A stretch of DNA of 64,000 nucleotides from an uncultured bacterium (GCA_947574055.1 CANPIC010000003.1:1-64000), one strand, 5' to 3'. Positions 45,469 to 55,704 are shown, numbered from the stretch's first letter. The notes: generated by a model not told the origin, from the sequence alone. Numbers and translations are program-made.

Positions 45469-46689
45469 TCAGTTACTTAACAGTTCTTTTTCCAGCGCAT
45501 CAAAATCATATTCCCTCTGAGGGAACTGGTTAAATTGATTGTTGTAAGCGGGAGCGCTGCCGCTGTGGCTCATGGCTGTCTTTTTTTTCTGATAGGCCTC
45601 ATCTATGGCCCGGATATCTTCCAGGCTGTGTACCTGGGACTGATGCCAGCTTGACAGAATCCGTTCCGCATATTCGAACCGGTGCCTGTCCACGGCAAGG
45701 ACTGTTCGCTCGCAGGCAGCTTCGATGACTGCCAGAGGAAAATCCCATTCCTTTGTCCAGCGAGTGACAAAGGCAGCTTCTTTGGGGGTGGGTTCGTTGT
45801 TCTTACCCAGTGCCTTCATCACAGTGTAGACGTTTTTTTCATATCTGTAGGCAAAGTTTTTAGCCTCTTTGGGGGTGGCAATATGATTTTCGGCCCATTC
45901 CAGTGCTACCTTTTCGATGTAGCGGAAGCTCTTTTTTTCCTTTTCCACACAATACTGAACAAGATAATCAATCAAATCCGCGGAGAATCCCAGACTGTCA
46001 TAAATAAATAATACGGTTTTGACATCGGAAGCACTGAGCGGTTTGCCGATGTACTGTTCCACGATAAATAATAACTGAGCAGTCTCTTCATTGTCACGGA
46101 ATGTCTTCAGGTCATCGGCAGTATAGGCCGTCTTTGCAGCGGGCGGTTTTGCCGGTGCGGTGTCCGGGGCAGGCTGTGCGGCATGTTCCGGCGAGCCTGA
46201 TTGTGACAGCGGAAGATCTGTCGCCGCCGCAGTGGGAGAGCCGGAAAACAAAGCGGTATCAGCCGGCGCAGCCATCAGTGAGAGCGAAGCGGACGGTGTC
46301 TGATCTGCCGGGATCGCTGTCAGAGAAAGCGCCGGCGGCGCAGGCGTGTCAGGCCCAGACTGGTCTGCTTTGCCGGGGATGTCTGCGCCGGATCGGTCAA
46401 GGGGCAGCAGATGGATGGCCAGCACCGTTCCACTGGCATCCTGCTCCAGCGCCAACAGGGATTTTTTCCCCCAGTAGCGCAAGGCGCGGACAATATCCTT
46501 TTCCGTATGATTAAACAGATCCGCCATATCGGAAATACTGGTATCACGACCGGCCTGCACGATGCGCAGCAGATGTAGATATACCTTTAGCTGGGCATCG
46601 TTGGCTTCTGCCATATAGTTGTCAATAAAAAGATTGGAGAGCGCGGTGTAAGCGGCGGACTCCTCCCGGTATATGATCAGTTTCCCCAT
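45469..46689 (-). CDS. dnaD: DnaD-domain replication initiation protein
   Basis: 406 aa from the ATG at 46689, which follows AGGTGAG. The N-terminal winged helix (LKVYLHLLRIVQAGRDTSISDMA) is followed by a Pro/Ala/Ser-rich linker (about 110-215) and two C-terminal DnaB_2/DnaD-type helical domains (VEQYIGKPLSASDVKTVLFI and NNEPTPKEAAFVTRWTKEWD). The last carries the YxxxI-type pattern common to DnaD. It remodels origin DNA and recruits the loader. The promoter region upstream contains DnaA-box-like 9-mers, so initiation genes may be controlled by DnaA. Confidence 0.9.
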   Translation of the reverse strand: MGKLIIYREESAAYTALSNLFIDNYMAEANDAQLKVYLHLLRIVQAGRDTSISDMADLFNHTEKDIVRALRYWGKKSLLALEQDASGTVLAIHLLPLDRSGADIPGKADQSGPDTPAPPALSLTAIPADQTPSASLSLMAAPADTALFSGSPTAAATDLPLSQSGSPEHAAQPAPDTAPAKPPAAKTAYTADDLKTFRDNEETAQLLFIVEQYIGKPLSASDVKTVLFIYDSLGFSADLIDYLVQYCVEKEKKSFRYIEKVALEWAENHIATPKEAKNFAYRYEKNVYTVMKALGKNNEPTPKEAAFVTRWTKEWDFPLAVIEAACERTVLAVDRHRFEYAERILSSWHQSQVHSLEDIRAIDEAYQKKKTAMSHSGSAPAYNNQFNQFPQREYDFDALEKELLSN

Positions 46690-46737
46690 AATCTCACCTG
46701 TTTTATCCCTATGATCTACATCATGCAAAGCAAAAGC

Positions 46738-46743
46738 ATTATA
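46738..46743 (-). promoter_or_regulatory. dnaD: dnaD promoter (-10)
   Basis: On the minus strand TGA-TATAAT ends at 46738, an extended -10 (TG two bases upstream). No good -35 was found. The start site would be near 46731. Confidence 0.5.
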
Positions 46744-46813
46744 TCACAGCGGCTTTCAAAATAAAACAGTAAAATTACACGAAAATCCCTGCAAACATAA
46801 GGTTTTCCGTGAT

Positions 46814-46840
46814 TGTGGACAATGTGGATGATGTGGATGA
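46814..46840. promoter_or_regulatory. three contiguous DnaA-box-like 9-mers upstream of dnaD
   Basis: TGTGGACAA (46814), TGTGGATGA (46823) and TGTGGATGA (46832) lie back to back with no spacer. Each is one mismatch from the consensus TGTGGATAA. They lie about 80-110 bp upstream of the dnaD start site. Confidence 0.6.
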
Positions 46841-46918
46841 CTCACATGTATTAGTGGGCGATGTAAGCGCATATAATAGTAAAAATCAGGAAAAACAGGC
46901 GGACAGCAGGGAAATAAA

Positions 46919-46974
46919 ATATCCACATTTTAAAGCCCGCCAGCTGGGGCTTAAAATGTGGATGATGTGGATAA
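46919..46974. promoter_or_regulatory. second DnaA-box-like cluster within an inverted repeat
   Basis: ATATCCACA (46919), TGTGGATGA (46957) and the perfect box TGTGGATAA (46966-46974, i.e. TTATCCACA on the minus strand) lie here, the last ending one base before the murC stop. The first two flank a stem (ATCCACATTTTA..GCCC with GGGCTTAAAATGTGGAT, 46921-46963) that may also act as the murC terminator on the minus strand. Confidence 0.6.
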
Positions 46975-48351
46975 CTAGAGTCCGAGCAGATTTTCGCCGA
47001 TTTTTACGATATCTCCGGCCCCCATAGTTATCAACAGGTCGCCATTTGTACAATGTTCCAGTAAAAAATTTTCAATTTCGTCAAAAGAAGGGAAATAAAA
47101 ACATTCTTTTCCGGTTTCCGCAATGGCAGCCTGCAAAGTGCGGGAACTGATCCCCAAAGTATCTGTCTCACGTGCGGCATAGATATCTGCCAGCACTACC
47201 TTGTCAGCCAGTGCAAGTGCCTGCGCGAACTGCGGCAAAAAAGCCTTTGTGCGCGTATAGGTGTGGGGCTGGAACACACACCACAATGTCTTATGCGGAT
47301 AGCGGGCAGCAGCGTGCAGGGTAGCGGCAATCTCCGTGGGATGATGGGCATAATCATCTATGACGGTAACACCGCCGATCTGTCCTTTGTATTCAAAGCG
47401 GCGGTCTGTGCCGTGAAAATCCTTCAGCGCGGCCAGTGCGGCGCTGCGCGGCAGGGAAAGGATATCTGCCAGGGCAATGGCAGCCAGGGCGTTAAGCACA
47501 TTGTGCTCTCCCGGTACGGCGAGCACGACAGTCTGCGTGCCGTTTCGGTCATGGAGCGTGAAAGTGGGACAGGCATTGGCGTCATAAGTCAGATCGTCAT
47601 ACCAGTAATCAAAGGAAGGGTCCTGCCCAAAAGTAAGGATGCGGCAGGACAGGCCGTCTGTTATGGAAGATCTTTTTTCAATGCTGCCGTTGATCAGCAA
47701 GATACCATCCTCCGGCAACAAAGAGGCAAAGCGGTGGAAGGATTCCCTGATCTGGTCAAGATCGCGGAAAAAATCCAGATGATCTTCTTCCACATTGAGG
47801 ATCACACCGATTTTGGGAAAGAGGCTGAGAAAACTATTCGTATATTCGCAGGCCTCGGTGACAAAATATTCGGATTTTCCGATGCGTATATTACCGCCAA
47901 TCGAGTGAAGGATACCGCCAATGGATAACGTGGGATCGGTGTCCGCCCGCAGGAGGATTTCGGACAGCATAGAAGTGGTGGTTGTTTTTCCATGTGTGCC
48001 GCTGATCGCCACAGGGGTCTTATAATTACGCATGATCTGGCCCAGAAGCTGTGCGCGGGTCAGTGACGGCAGATTCTTTGCGGTCATGGCCTTAAACTCC
48101 GGATTGTCCGCATGGATAGCGGCGGTATAGACGACAAGATCCACATCGTCTGTCAGATTGTCCCCGCTCTGACGGTCATAAAAGCGGACCCCCTTTTGCT
48201 CCAGCAGATCGGTCAGCGGGCTGCGCCGCAGATCAGAACCCGAGATGACAAAACCTTCGGACAGCAGAATCTCGGCCAGACCGCTCATGCTGATTCCGCC
48301 GATGCCAATAAAATGTATATGAATGGGATTTTTAAAATCAATCTGGTACAT
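46975..48351 (-). CDS. murC: UDP-N-acetylmuramate--L-alanine ligase
   Basis: 458 aa from the ATG at 48351, ten bases after GGGAGAG. FIGIGGISMSGLAEILL (UDP-sugar site), ISGTHGKTTTTSMLSEIL (ATP loop), NVEEDHLDFF and VIDDYAHHPTEI are diagnostic. It adds L-alanine to UDP-MurNAc in the cytoplasm, the first step of stem-peptide synthesis. Single-gene unit on the minus strand, followed by the DnaA-box region. Confidence 0.97.
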   Translation of the reverse strand: MYQIDFKNPIHIHFIGIGGISMSGLAEILLSEGFVISGSDLRRSPLTDLLEQKGVRFYDRQSGDNLTDDVDLVVYTAAIHADNPEFKAMTAKNLPSLTRAQLLGQIMRNYKTPVAISGTHGKTTTTSMLSEILLRADTDPTLSIGGILHSIGGNIRIGKSEYFVTEACEYTNSFLSLFPKIGVILNVEEDHLDFFRDLDQIRESFHRFASLLPEDGILLINGSIEKRSSITDGLSCRILTFGQDPSFDYWYDDLTYDANACPTFTLHDRNGTQTVVLAVPGEHNVLNALAAIALADILSLPRSAALAALKDFHGTDRRFEYKGQIGGVTVIDDYAHHPTEIAATLHAAARYPHKTLWCVFQPHTYTRTKAFLPQFAQALALADKVVLADIYAARETDTLGISSRTLQAAIAETGKECFYFPSFDEIENFLLEHCTNGDLLITMGAGDIVKIGENLLGL

Positions 48352-48792
48352 GGGTCTTATTCTCTCCCTGTCTTTTCTAATTTTAAACAGGAATGTAGGC
48401 GTCCACGGAGCCGGGCGGTACATATCTGTTTCTATCTATTATACGCACGGAAAGGAAAAAAACAAACAATATTTTGGATATTTTTCAAAAAAATGTCGTT
48501 GTATAAGGCTGGCCAGAAAAGATTACTCTGCCGTTCAGGGATGGAGATAGTTCGAATGTTTACGAGATGCGAGCAGTCAAAAATATACAAAACATAAAAA
48601 AAATATGAAAAAATAAAAAATTTTTGTAAAAATTATACAGAAGGGGGGGCAAAAACAAAGAAATAAATTGTAAAAACAATTCACTTTTATGACAAACTAT
48701 GTTATATTATCACTAAGGAAAGATCAAAAACGGAACGGATCGTGGTAACAGGGAAGTCATCGGAACTGTTACGGGTTATAAGGAGTGACCAT
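48352..48792. promoter_or_regulatory. divergent murC / glgC intergenic region
   Basis: 441 bp without a gene. The minus-strand murC promoter is TTGTTT (48465-48460), 16 bp, TATAAT (48443-48438). The plus-strand glgC promoter is probably TTCACT (48680-48685), 17 bp, TATATT (48703-48708). Positions 48560-48640 are very AT-rich and include a G7 run (48643 region). I see no ORF. Confidence 0.55.
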
Positions 48793-50067
48793 ATGTATAA
48801 GAAAGAAATGATTGCCATGCTTCTGGCCGGAGGGCAGGGCAGCAGGCTTGGGGTGCTCACATCCGAAGTGGCGAAACCGGCGGTGGCATTCGGGGGAAAG
48901 TACAGAATCATTGATTTTCCTCTGAGCAACTGCATCAATTCCGGTGTGGACACAGTAGGTGTACTGACGCAGTATCAGCCGCTGCGCCTGAATTCCCATA
49001 TTGGTATCGGTATTTCGTGGGATCTGGACCGTAATATAGGGGGCGTAACTATCCTGCCGCCCTATGAAAAGAGCAAAAACAGCGAATGGTATACCGGGAC
49101 TGCCAATGCCATCTACCAGAATCTGGCCTATATGGAGAGCTTTCATCCGGACTATGTACTGATTCTTTCCGGGGACCATATCTATAAGATGGATTATGAG
49201 GTGATGCTGGACTTTCACAAAACCAACAATGCGGAAGTGACGATCGCAGCCATGCCAGTTCCTATTGAGGAAGCGAAACGGTTCGGCATCGTAATTGCCG
49301 ATGAGCACAGGAAGATCCTGGACTTCGAGGAAAAGCCCGAGAATCCCAGAAGTAATCTGGCATCCATGGGCATTTATATTTTCAACTGGCAGACATTGCG
49401 CGAAGCGCTGCTGACGCTGGCGGCTCAGCCGGCACTTGACTTTGGCAAACATGTGATCCCATATTGCCATGGAAAGGGTGCGTCGCTTTATGCCTATGAA
49501 TTCAACGGGTACTGGAAGGATGTGGGAACGCTCAATTCCTACTGGGAAGCCAATATGGAGCTGATCGACATCATACCGGAGTTCAATCTTTATGAAGAAT
49601 ACTGGAAGATCTATACCCGCAGTGAGATTCTTCAGCCGCAGTATGTGTCCGCTGACAGCGTAGTGGAAAGAAGCATCATCGGGGAAGGCACTACAGTACT
49701 GGGAAAGGTCTATAATTCCGTGATTGGCTGCGGCGTAATCATCGGTGAGGACACGGTAGTGCGGGACTCCATTCTTATGAACCGAACAGAGATTGGCAGA
49801 GGCTGTGAACTGTACAAGGCCATTGTGGCGGAGGATGTGATCATCGGGGACGGCGTGAAGCTGGGTGTGGGCGACGAAGTTCCCAATGAAACGGACCCCC
49901 ATATTTACAGCCATGGGATTGTAACGATCGGAGAGAAAAGTGTTTTGCCCGGCGGCATTACGGTCGGGAAGAACTCCGTTATCTTCGGCAGGATGGAGCC
50001 GTCGGATTTTGCGGATCATTATCTGCCCGGCGGGAAAACACTGATCAAGGCAGGTGATGAAGTATGA
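48793..50067 (+). CDS. glgC: glucose-1-phosphate adenylyltransferase, catalytic subunit
   Basis: 424 aa. The start at 48793 follows AAGGAGTG. The nucleotide-binding [20 protein letters not shown] is intact, as are the WDLDRNIGG and GTANAIYQN segments. The C-terminal left-handed beta helix starts near residue 295. It makes ADP-glucose for glycogen. It overlaps glgD by four bases. The GlgC-GlgD pair is characteristic of Firmicutes; no glgA or glgP lies nearby. Confidence 0.96.
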   Translation: MYKKEMIAMLLAGGQGSRLGVLTSEVAKPAVAFGGKYRIIDFPLSNCINSGVDTVGVLTQYQPLRLNSHIGIGISWDLDRNIGGVTILPPYEKSKNSEWYTGTANAIYQNLAYMESFHPDYVLILSGDHIYKMDYEVMLDFHKTNNAEVTIAAMPVPIEEAKRFGIVIADEHRKILDFEEKPENPRSNLASMGIYIFNWQTLREALLTLAAQPALDFGKHVIPYCHGKGASLYAYEFNGYWKDVGTLNSYWEANMELIDIIPEFNLYEEYWKIYTRSEILQPQYVSADSVVERSIIGEGTTVLGKVYNSVIGCGVIIGEDTVVRDSILMNRTEIGRGCELYKAIVAEDVIIGDGVKLGVGDEVPNETDPHIYSHGIVTIGEKSVLPGGITVGKNSVIFGRMEPSDFADHYLPGGKTLIKAGDEV

Positions 50068-51182
50068 GAGCGATAGGAATTGTTCTGGCAGGCGGTAACA
50101 ATCACCGGATGAAAGAACTTGTGCAGAAGCGGGCAGTTGCGGCGATGCCCATTGCGGGAAGTTACCGGAGTATCGATTTTGTACTCAGCAATATGTCAAA
50201 TTCCCATATTCAGAAAGTTGCGGTGCTGACACAGTACAATGCAAGAAGCCTCAACGAACATCTGGGATCTTCCAAATGGTGGGATTTTGGCAGAAAACAG
50301 GGCGGGATCTTTGTGTTTACACCTGCGGTGACGGCGGATCGCAATGCCTGGTACAGAGGGACGGCAGATGCTATCTATCAGAATCTGGATTTTTTGAAGA
50401 GCAGCCATGAGCCGTATGTGATCATTGCAAACGGGGACTGTATCTATAAGATGGATTATAACAAAGTCCTGGAGTACCATATCGAAAAGAAGGCGGATAT
50501 CACCGTGGTCTGCCGGGACATGGAAAAAGGCATGGCACTGGAGCGCTACGGTACGCTCCGTATGAATGAAGAGAGCAGGATCGAGGAGTTCGAGGAAAAA
50601 CCGGTTGTAGCGCAGTCATCGACAATATCCTGCGGTATCTATATTATCAGAAGGAGACAGCTGATCGAACTTCTGGAGAAATGTGCGGAGGAGGACCGAT
50701 ATGATTTTGTAAAGGACATCCTGATCCGTTACAGGAATCTGAAACGGATCTATGGTTATAAGATAAAGGATTATTGGAAGAATATTGCTTCAGCGGAGGA
50801 TTATTTTAATGCAAACATGGATTTCCTGAAAACGGATGTCCGCAATTATTTTTTCAGGGAATACCCTTCCATATACTCCAAAGTCGATGATTTGCCGCCG
50901 GCGAAATACAATCCGGGTTCCAATGTGAGGAACAGTCTGATTTCCAGCGGTTGTATCATAAATGGAACGATTGAAAACTGTGTTGTATTTAAGAGTGCAT
51001 TCGTCGGTAGTCATTGCACGATCAAAAATTCTATTATACTAAATGACGTTTATATTGGAGATAACACTTACATTGAAAACTGCATCATAGAGAGCCGTGA
51101 TACCATACCGGCCAACTCCTGCTATAAAGGCGAAGATGGAATCAAGATCGTAATCGAAAAAAATATGAGGTACAAGTTCTAG
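50064..51182 (+). CDS. glgD: glucose-1-phosphate adenylyltransferase, GlgD-type regulatory subunit
   Basis: 372 aa. Homologous to GlgC but with a degraded catalytic loop: [20 protein letters not shown] lacks the GxGxRL pattern, so this subunit is probably not catalytic by itself. It forms a heterotetramer with GlgC and changes its kinetics in other Firmicutes. GTADAIYQN and the beta-helix are retained. The ATG overlaps the glgC stop. Confidence 0.93.
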   Translation: MRAIGIVLAGGNNHRMKELVQKRAVAAMPIAGSYRSIDFVLSNMSNSHIQKVAVLTQYNARSLNEHLGSSKWWDFGRKQGGIFVFTPAVTADRNAWYRGTADAIYQNLDFLKSSHEPYVIIANGDCIYKMDYNKVLEYHIEKKADITVVCRDMEKGMALERYGTLRMNEESRIEEFEEKPVVAQSSTISCGIYIIRRRQLIELLEKCAEEDRYDFVKDILIRYRNLKRIYGYKIKDYWKNIASAEDYFNANMDFLKTDVRNYFFREYPSIYSKVDDLPPAKYNPGSNVRNSLISSGCIINGTIENCVVFKSAFVGSHCTIKNSIILNDVYIGDNTYIENCIIESRDTIPANSCYKGEDGIKIVIEKNMRYKF

Positions 51183-51207
51183 TATCGATCAGAGGAGGTC
51201 AGGATGC

Positions 51208-51483
51208 ATGAAGATAACAGATGTACGAGTTCGTAAAATTACGAAAGAAGGGAAAATGAAAGCGATCGTATCCATTACGATCGACAATGAATTCGTAGTT
51301 CATGACATCAAGGTGATTGAAGGTGAGAAAGGGCTTTTCATTGCAATGCCAAGCAAGAAAGCCTCGGATGGCGAGTACAGGGATATCGCGCATCCTATCA
51401 ATTCAGAGACTAGAGAGGGCATACAGAAGATTATTTTAGAAAGTTACGAGCAGGCGTTGTCCGAACCGGACAACGGCGAATGA
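51208..51483 (+). CDS. spoVG: septation protein SpoVG
   Basis: 91 aa. [29 protein letters not shown] and the [23 protein letters not shown] block are diagnostic. AGAGGAGG precedes the start with a typical spacing. SpoVG is a small nucleic-acid-binding regulator that affects sporulation septation, capsule and virulence genes. It lies after glgD and before a terminator, and often precedes glmU elsewhere, which is not the case here. Confidence 0.97.
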   Translation: MKITDVRVRKITKEGKMKAIVSITIDNEFVVHDIKVIEGEKGLFIAMPSKKASDGEYRDIAHPINSETREGIQKIILESYEQALSEPDNGE

Positions 51484-51506
51484 CGGAATGGATCAGGCAC
51501 CAGGGA

Positions 51507-51540
51507 AAAGGGAGTTGTCATTTGACAACTCCTTTGTTAT
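51507..51540 (+). terminator. terminator after spoVG
   Basis: GGAGTTGTCA (51511-51520) and TGACAACTCC (51523-51532) form a perfect 10-bp stem with loop TT, followed by TTTGTTATATTT. Confidence 0.85.
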
Positions 51541-51599
51541 ATTTAATAGGAATCTTTGCAAGGATAAGGAAATGTATCAAAAAGAAAGGAACGGGCAGT

Positions 51600-52202
51600 A
51601 TGTATATTATCGCGGGACTGGGTAATCCTGGGCGTAAGTACGAGAATACAAGGCATAATACCGGGTTTTCGGTCATAGATGTAATAGCAAAGGAGCATGG
51701 GATAACCATGCTGGAACTGAAGCATAAAGCGATGATTGGAAAGGGGCTGATTGAGGGGCAGCGGGTCATACTGGCAAAACCCCAGACCTTTATGAATCTG
51801 AGCGGAGAGAGTGTACGGGAACTTGTGGACTATTATAAGATTGACGAGACCAGGGAACTGCTTGTGATCTATGATGATATCAGTATGGAGACCGGAAAAC
51901 TGCGAATCCGCCAAAAAGGCAGCGCAGGCGGACACAATGGTATTAAAAATATCATCGCACATCTGGGACATGATGTTTTTCCGAGAATAAAGATCGGTGT
52001 GGGTGGCAAGCCGCAAGCGTACGATCTGGTGGATTATGTGCTGGGCCATTTTACGGCCCGGGAGGCGGAGATAATAGCAGGGAGTGCCCGGCAGGCAGAA
52101 GAGGCAGTGCGCCTGATCGTACAGGGCAAAACACAAGAGGCTATGAATCGTTATCATAAAAAGCAAGAGGTAGAGGATGAAAGTACTGAAAAAGCCCTTT
52201 GA
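51600..52202 (+). CDS. pth: peptidyl-tRNA hydrolase
   Basis: 200 aa. The start at 51600 follows AAAGGAACGGG; the frame extends upstream to 51480 but that part crosses the spoVG terminator. GLGNPGRKYENTRHNTGF (catalytic His), KPQTFMNLSGES and GSAGGHNGI are diagnostic. It releases tRNA from peptidyl-tRNA that has dropped off ribosomes. It overlaps mfd by 26 bases, the usual pth-mfd arrangement. Confidence 0.97.
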   Translation: MYIIAGLGNPGRKYENTRHNTGFSVIDVIAKEHGITMLELKHKAMIGKGLIEGQRVILAKPQTFMNLSGESVRELVDYYKIDETRELLVIYDDISMETGKLRIRQKGSAGGHNGIKNIIAHLGHDVFPRIKIGVGGKPQAYDLVDYVLGHFTAREAEIIAGSARQAEEAVRLIVQGKTQEAMNRYHKKQEVEDESTEKAL

Positions 52203-55200
52203 AGAGATGGGGGAATATCCGGAGATCTTAAAACAGCTTGGCCGAGGCGGCGCCCATGTGGCGCTGGGCGGATGTGTGGATTCTCAGAAAATGCATATGG
52301 TATATGGGCTCAGTGAAGGTTTCCGGAACAGGATCATCGTTACTTACAGCGATATCAGAGCCAGGGAGATTTGTGAGGATCTGAAATTTTATGACAGAAA
52401 TACCTGCCTGTATCCGGCGCGTGATCTGATCTTCTATCAGGCGGATATACACGGCAACAGACTGACGATGGAACGGATGAAGGTACTGCGCAGGATGCTG
52501 GAAGGTGCACCGGTTACGGTGGTGACTACCTTTGCCACACTGATGGCATATCAGACTCCGGTCAGTGTATTAAAGCAGGGGATTGTCTCTATCAGGAAAG
52601 GGAAGGCAGCGCCGCCGGAACTGGCATCCTGCCTGACGGCAGCCGGTTATGAGAAGGTATATCAGGTAGAAGGGCCGGGGCAGTTTGCCGTAAGAGGCGG
52701 CATTTTTGATATCTTTGATCTGACAGAAGACAATCCGTACCGGGTGGAACTGTGGGGAGACGAAGTGGAGTCTGTCCGCAGTTTTGACGTACTCAGCCAG
52801 CGTTCTATTGAAAATCTGGAAGGAGTGGATATCTACCCGGCGACGGAACTTGTTTTATTTGAGGAAAATCTGCAGCAGGGCATAGCGGCCATAGAGAAGG
52901 ACGGCAGGCAGGTGGAAAAGGCTTTGCGGGAAGAGTTCCGTACAGAGGAGGCCCATCGCATCAGCACGCAGGTATCGCAGCTGCGGGAACAGGTCCGGGA
53001 GTACAGATCCCTTGTGAATCTGGAGAGTTATATCCGGTATTTTTATCAGGATGCCGTAGTTTTTCCTGCCTATTTTAATGCTGCGGACAGCCTCTTTATT
53101 CTGGATGAGCCTGCCCGCCTGCAGGAACATGGAGCCGCGGTAGAGACGGAATTTCGGGAGAGTATGATGCACCGGGCAGAGAAGGGGTATGTGCTGCCGG
53201 GGCAGATGGAACTGTTGGCATCGGTAGAGCAGGCAGCAGCCGGCCTGGAAAAATGCAAGGTCGTTTCCCTGTCGGCAATTTCGCAGAAATTCTCCTTTTT
53301 CTCATCGGAGAGTAAATTTTCCATCACAGCCAAATCTATTGCTTCCTATAATAACAGCTTTGAACTGCTGGTAAAGGACCTGCGGCGCTATAAGAAAACA
53401 GGGCATCGTGTGCTGCTGTTATCCGGTTCCCGCACAAGGGCCAAAAGGCTGGCCATAGATCTGGCGGAGCAGGAATTGACAGCGTTTTACAGCGAAGATC
53501 CGGAAAGAGAACTGTCGCCGGGGGAGGTCATGACCTGTTATGGACATGTTCTGCGGGGATTTGAGTATCCGCTGCTGAAATATGTGATCCTCTCGGAAAG
53601 CGATATCTTCGGAAAGGAAAAGAAGAAAAAAAGGCGGCACAAAAAATATGAAGGGCAGAAGATCCATGACTTTTCGGAACTGAAAGTAGGAGACTATGTG
53701 GTGCATGAGAGCCACGGGCTGGGGATTTACAGAGGAATTGAAAAGGTAGAGGTAGAACATGTCGTAAAAGACTATATGAAGATCGAATACCGGGACGGCG
53801 GGAATCTGTATATTCTGGCGACAGGATTTGACGCCATACAAAAGTATGGCTCCGGAGACGGCAGGAAGCCCAGGCTGAACCGGCTGGGCACCCAGGAATG
53901 GAACCGTACGCGAAGCAAAGTCAGGAATGCGGTGGATGAAGTGGCCAAAGATCTGGTGGAACTCTATGCGGTGAGGCAGCAGAAGGCCGGTTTCCGGTTT
54001 GAAAAAGACACCGTATGGCAGCGCGAGTTTGAGGAGATGTTTCCGTTTGAGGAGACAGAGGATCAGCTGACCGCCATTGAGGCGACAAAAGCAGATATGG
54101 AAAGTGCGCGCATTATGGATCGGCTGATCTGCGGGGATGTGGGATATGGCAAGACAGAGATCGCTATCCGGGCGGCTTTTAAAGCCGTGCAGTGCAGCAA
54201 GCAGGTGGTCTTTCTTGTGCCGACTACCATCCTGGCGCAGCAGCATTACAATACTTTTATGCAGCGTATGAAAGACTTTCCGGTACGGGTGGACCTTCTG
54301 TCCCGGTTTCGGACGGCTTCCGAGCAAAAGAAGACGATCGAAGATCTGAAAAAAGGGATGGTGGATATCGTCATCGGTACGCACCGGGTTTTGTCCAAAG
54401 ATGTGCAATATAAAGATTTGGGACTGCTGATCATCGACGAAGAACAGCGCTTTGGAGTGGCACACAAAGAAAAGATCAAGAAAATGAAAGAAGATGTGGA
54501 TGTCCTTACCCTGACTGCCACACCGATTCCGCGGACGCTGCATATGAGTCTGGCCGGTATCCGGGACATGAGTGTGCTGGAGGAGGCGCCGGAAGAGCGT
54601 ATGCCCATTCAGACGTTTGTCTGTGAGTACAATGAAGAGATGGTGCGGGAAGCCATCGTCAGGGAACTGTCCCGGGGCGGACAGGTCTATTATGTGTATA
54701 ATCGTGTCAATAATATTGCCGATGTGGCCGCTTCCCTGTCGGCACTGGTGCCGGAGGCCGCCGTTTCTTTTGCGCATGGGCAGATGCAGGAACGGGAACT
54801 GGAGCGCATCATGTATGATTTTATTGATGGGGAAATCGACGTGCTGGTTTCCACCACGATCATCGAAACCGGACTGGACATCTCCAATGTCAATACGATG
54901 ATCATACATGATTCCGATAATATGGGGCTGTCCCAGCTATACCAGCTACGGGGCCGGGTCGGGCGTTCCAATCGTACCGCTTATGCTTTTTTGCTGTATA
55001 AAAAGGACAAAATGCTTAAAGAGATAGCGGAAAAGCGTCTGCAGGCCATCCGTGAATTTACCGATCTGGGCAGCGGCTTCAAGATCGCCATGCGGGATCT
55101 GGAAATCCGGGGCGCCGGCAATCTGCTGGGAAAGAGCCAGCACGGACATATGGAAGCGGTAGGATATGACCTGTACTGTAAGATGCTCAATGAAGCGGTG

Positions 55201-55704
55201 AAACATCTGAAAGGTGAGGGCGGGGAAGTGGATTTTCCCACGACCGTGGATCTGGATGTGGATGCTTATATTCCGGCATCTTATATCCTGAATGAGGTGC
55301 AGAAACTGGATATCTATAAACGAATTGCCAGCGTGGAAGATGAGCCGGAATGTGCGGATATGAAAGAGGAACTGCTGGACCGCTTCGGTGAGATACCGGT
55401 ATCGGTGGAAAATCTGCTGCGTATTGCCCTGATCCGCAGACAGGCGCATGAACTATACCTTGCCGAAGTGCGGGGAAAGAATGAAGAACTGACTTTTTTG
55501 TTTACCGCCAATGCGCCGGTAAGGATAGAACGCCTGCCGGAACTGCTGGCAGGATTTGGCAGCAAGATGACTTTTCATGCCAAGGGAGATCCCTGTCTGC
55601 GCTATCGCTATAAAAAGTGCGGTGTTGTGGAGAAGGATGCCGAGATGCTGTTGTCACTGACGGAACATATATTGCGAAGTATGAAGGTATTTCTGCTGAA
55701 ATAG
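52177..55704 (+). CDS. mfd: transcription-repair coupling factor
   Basis: 1175 aa, full length. N-terminal UvrB-like domains, the RNA-polymerase-interacting CarD-like domain (about 495-560: LKVGDYVVHESHGLGIYRG), and the helicase motor with Walker A GDVGYGKTEIAIRA, IIDEEQRFG, LTATPIPRTLHM and RGRVGRSNRTAYA. The C-terminal TRCF domain binds UvrA. It displaces stalled RNA polymerase and recruits repair. AGAGGTAGAGG precedes the start, which lies inside pth. Confidence 0.97.
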   Translation: MKVLKKPFEEMGEYPEILKQLGRGGAHVALGGCVDSQKMHMVYGLSEGFRNRIIVTYSDIRAREICEDLKFYDRNTCLYPARDLIFYQADIHGNRLTMERMKVLRRMLEGAPVTVVTTFATLMAYQTPVSVLKQGIVSIRKGKAAPPELASCLTAAGYEKVYQVEGPGQFAVRGGIFDIFDLTEDNPYRVELWGDEVESVRSFDVLSQRSIENLEGVDIYPATELVLFEENLQQGIAAIEKDGRQVEKALREEFRTEEAHRISTQVSQLREQVREYRSLVNLESYIRYFYQDAVVFPAYFNAADSLFILDEPARLQEHGAAVETEFRESMMHRAEKGYVLPGQMELLASVEQAAAGLEKCKVVSLSAISQKFSFFSSESKFSITAKSIASYNNSFELLVKDLRRYKKTGHRVLLLSGSRTRAKRLAIDLAEQELTAFYSEDPERELSPGEVMTCYGHVLRGFEYPLLKYVILSESDIFGKEKKKKRRHKKYEGQKIHDFSELKVGDYVVHESHGLGIYRGIEKVEVEHVVKDYMKIEYRDGGNLYILATGFDAIQKYGSGDGRKPRLNRLGTQEWNRTRSKVRNAVDEVAKDLVELYAVRQQKAGFRFEKDTVWQREFEEMFPFEETEDQLTAIEATKADMESARIMDRLICGDVGYGKTEIAIRAAFKAVQCSKQVVFLVPTTILAQQHYNTFMQRMKDFPVRVDLLSRFRTASEQKKTIEDLKKGMVDIVIGTHRVLSKDVQYKDLGLLIIDEEQRFGVAHKEKIKKMKEDVDVLTLTATPIPRTLHMSLAGIRDMSVLEEAPEERMPIQTFVCEYNEEMVREAIVRELSRGGQVYYVYNRVNNIADVAASLSALVPEAAVSFAHGQMQERELERIMYDFIDGEIDVLVSTTIIETGLDISNVNTMIIHDSDNMGLSQLYQLRGRVGRSNRTAYAFLLYKKDKMLKEIAEKRLQAIREFTDLGSGFKIAMRDLEIRGAGNLLGKSQHGHMEAVGYDLYCKMLNEAVKHLKGEGGEVDFPTTVDLDVDAYIPASYILNEVQKLDIYKRIASVEDEPECADMKEELLDRFGEIPVSVENLLRIALIRRQAHELYLAEVRGKNEELTFLFTANAPVRIERLPELLAGFGSKMTFHAKGDPCLRYRYKKCGVVEKDAEMLLSLTEHILRSMKVFLLK

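Noticed and set aside
48769-50019. 416-aa open frame on the minus strand
   Set aside because: It mirrors glgC exactly and has no recognisable motif or ribosome binding site.
53419-54909. 496-aa open frame on the minus strand
   Set aside because: It is the antisense of mfd motor domains; rich in His, Phe and Pro in a way typical of antisense frames.
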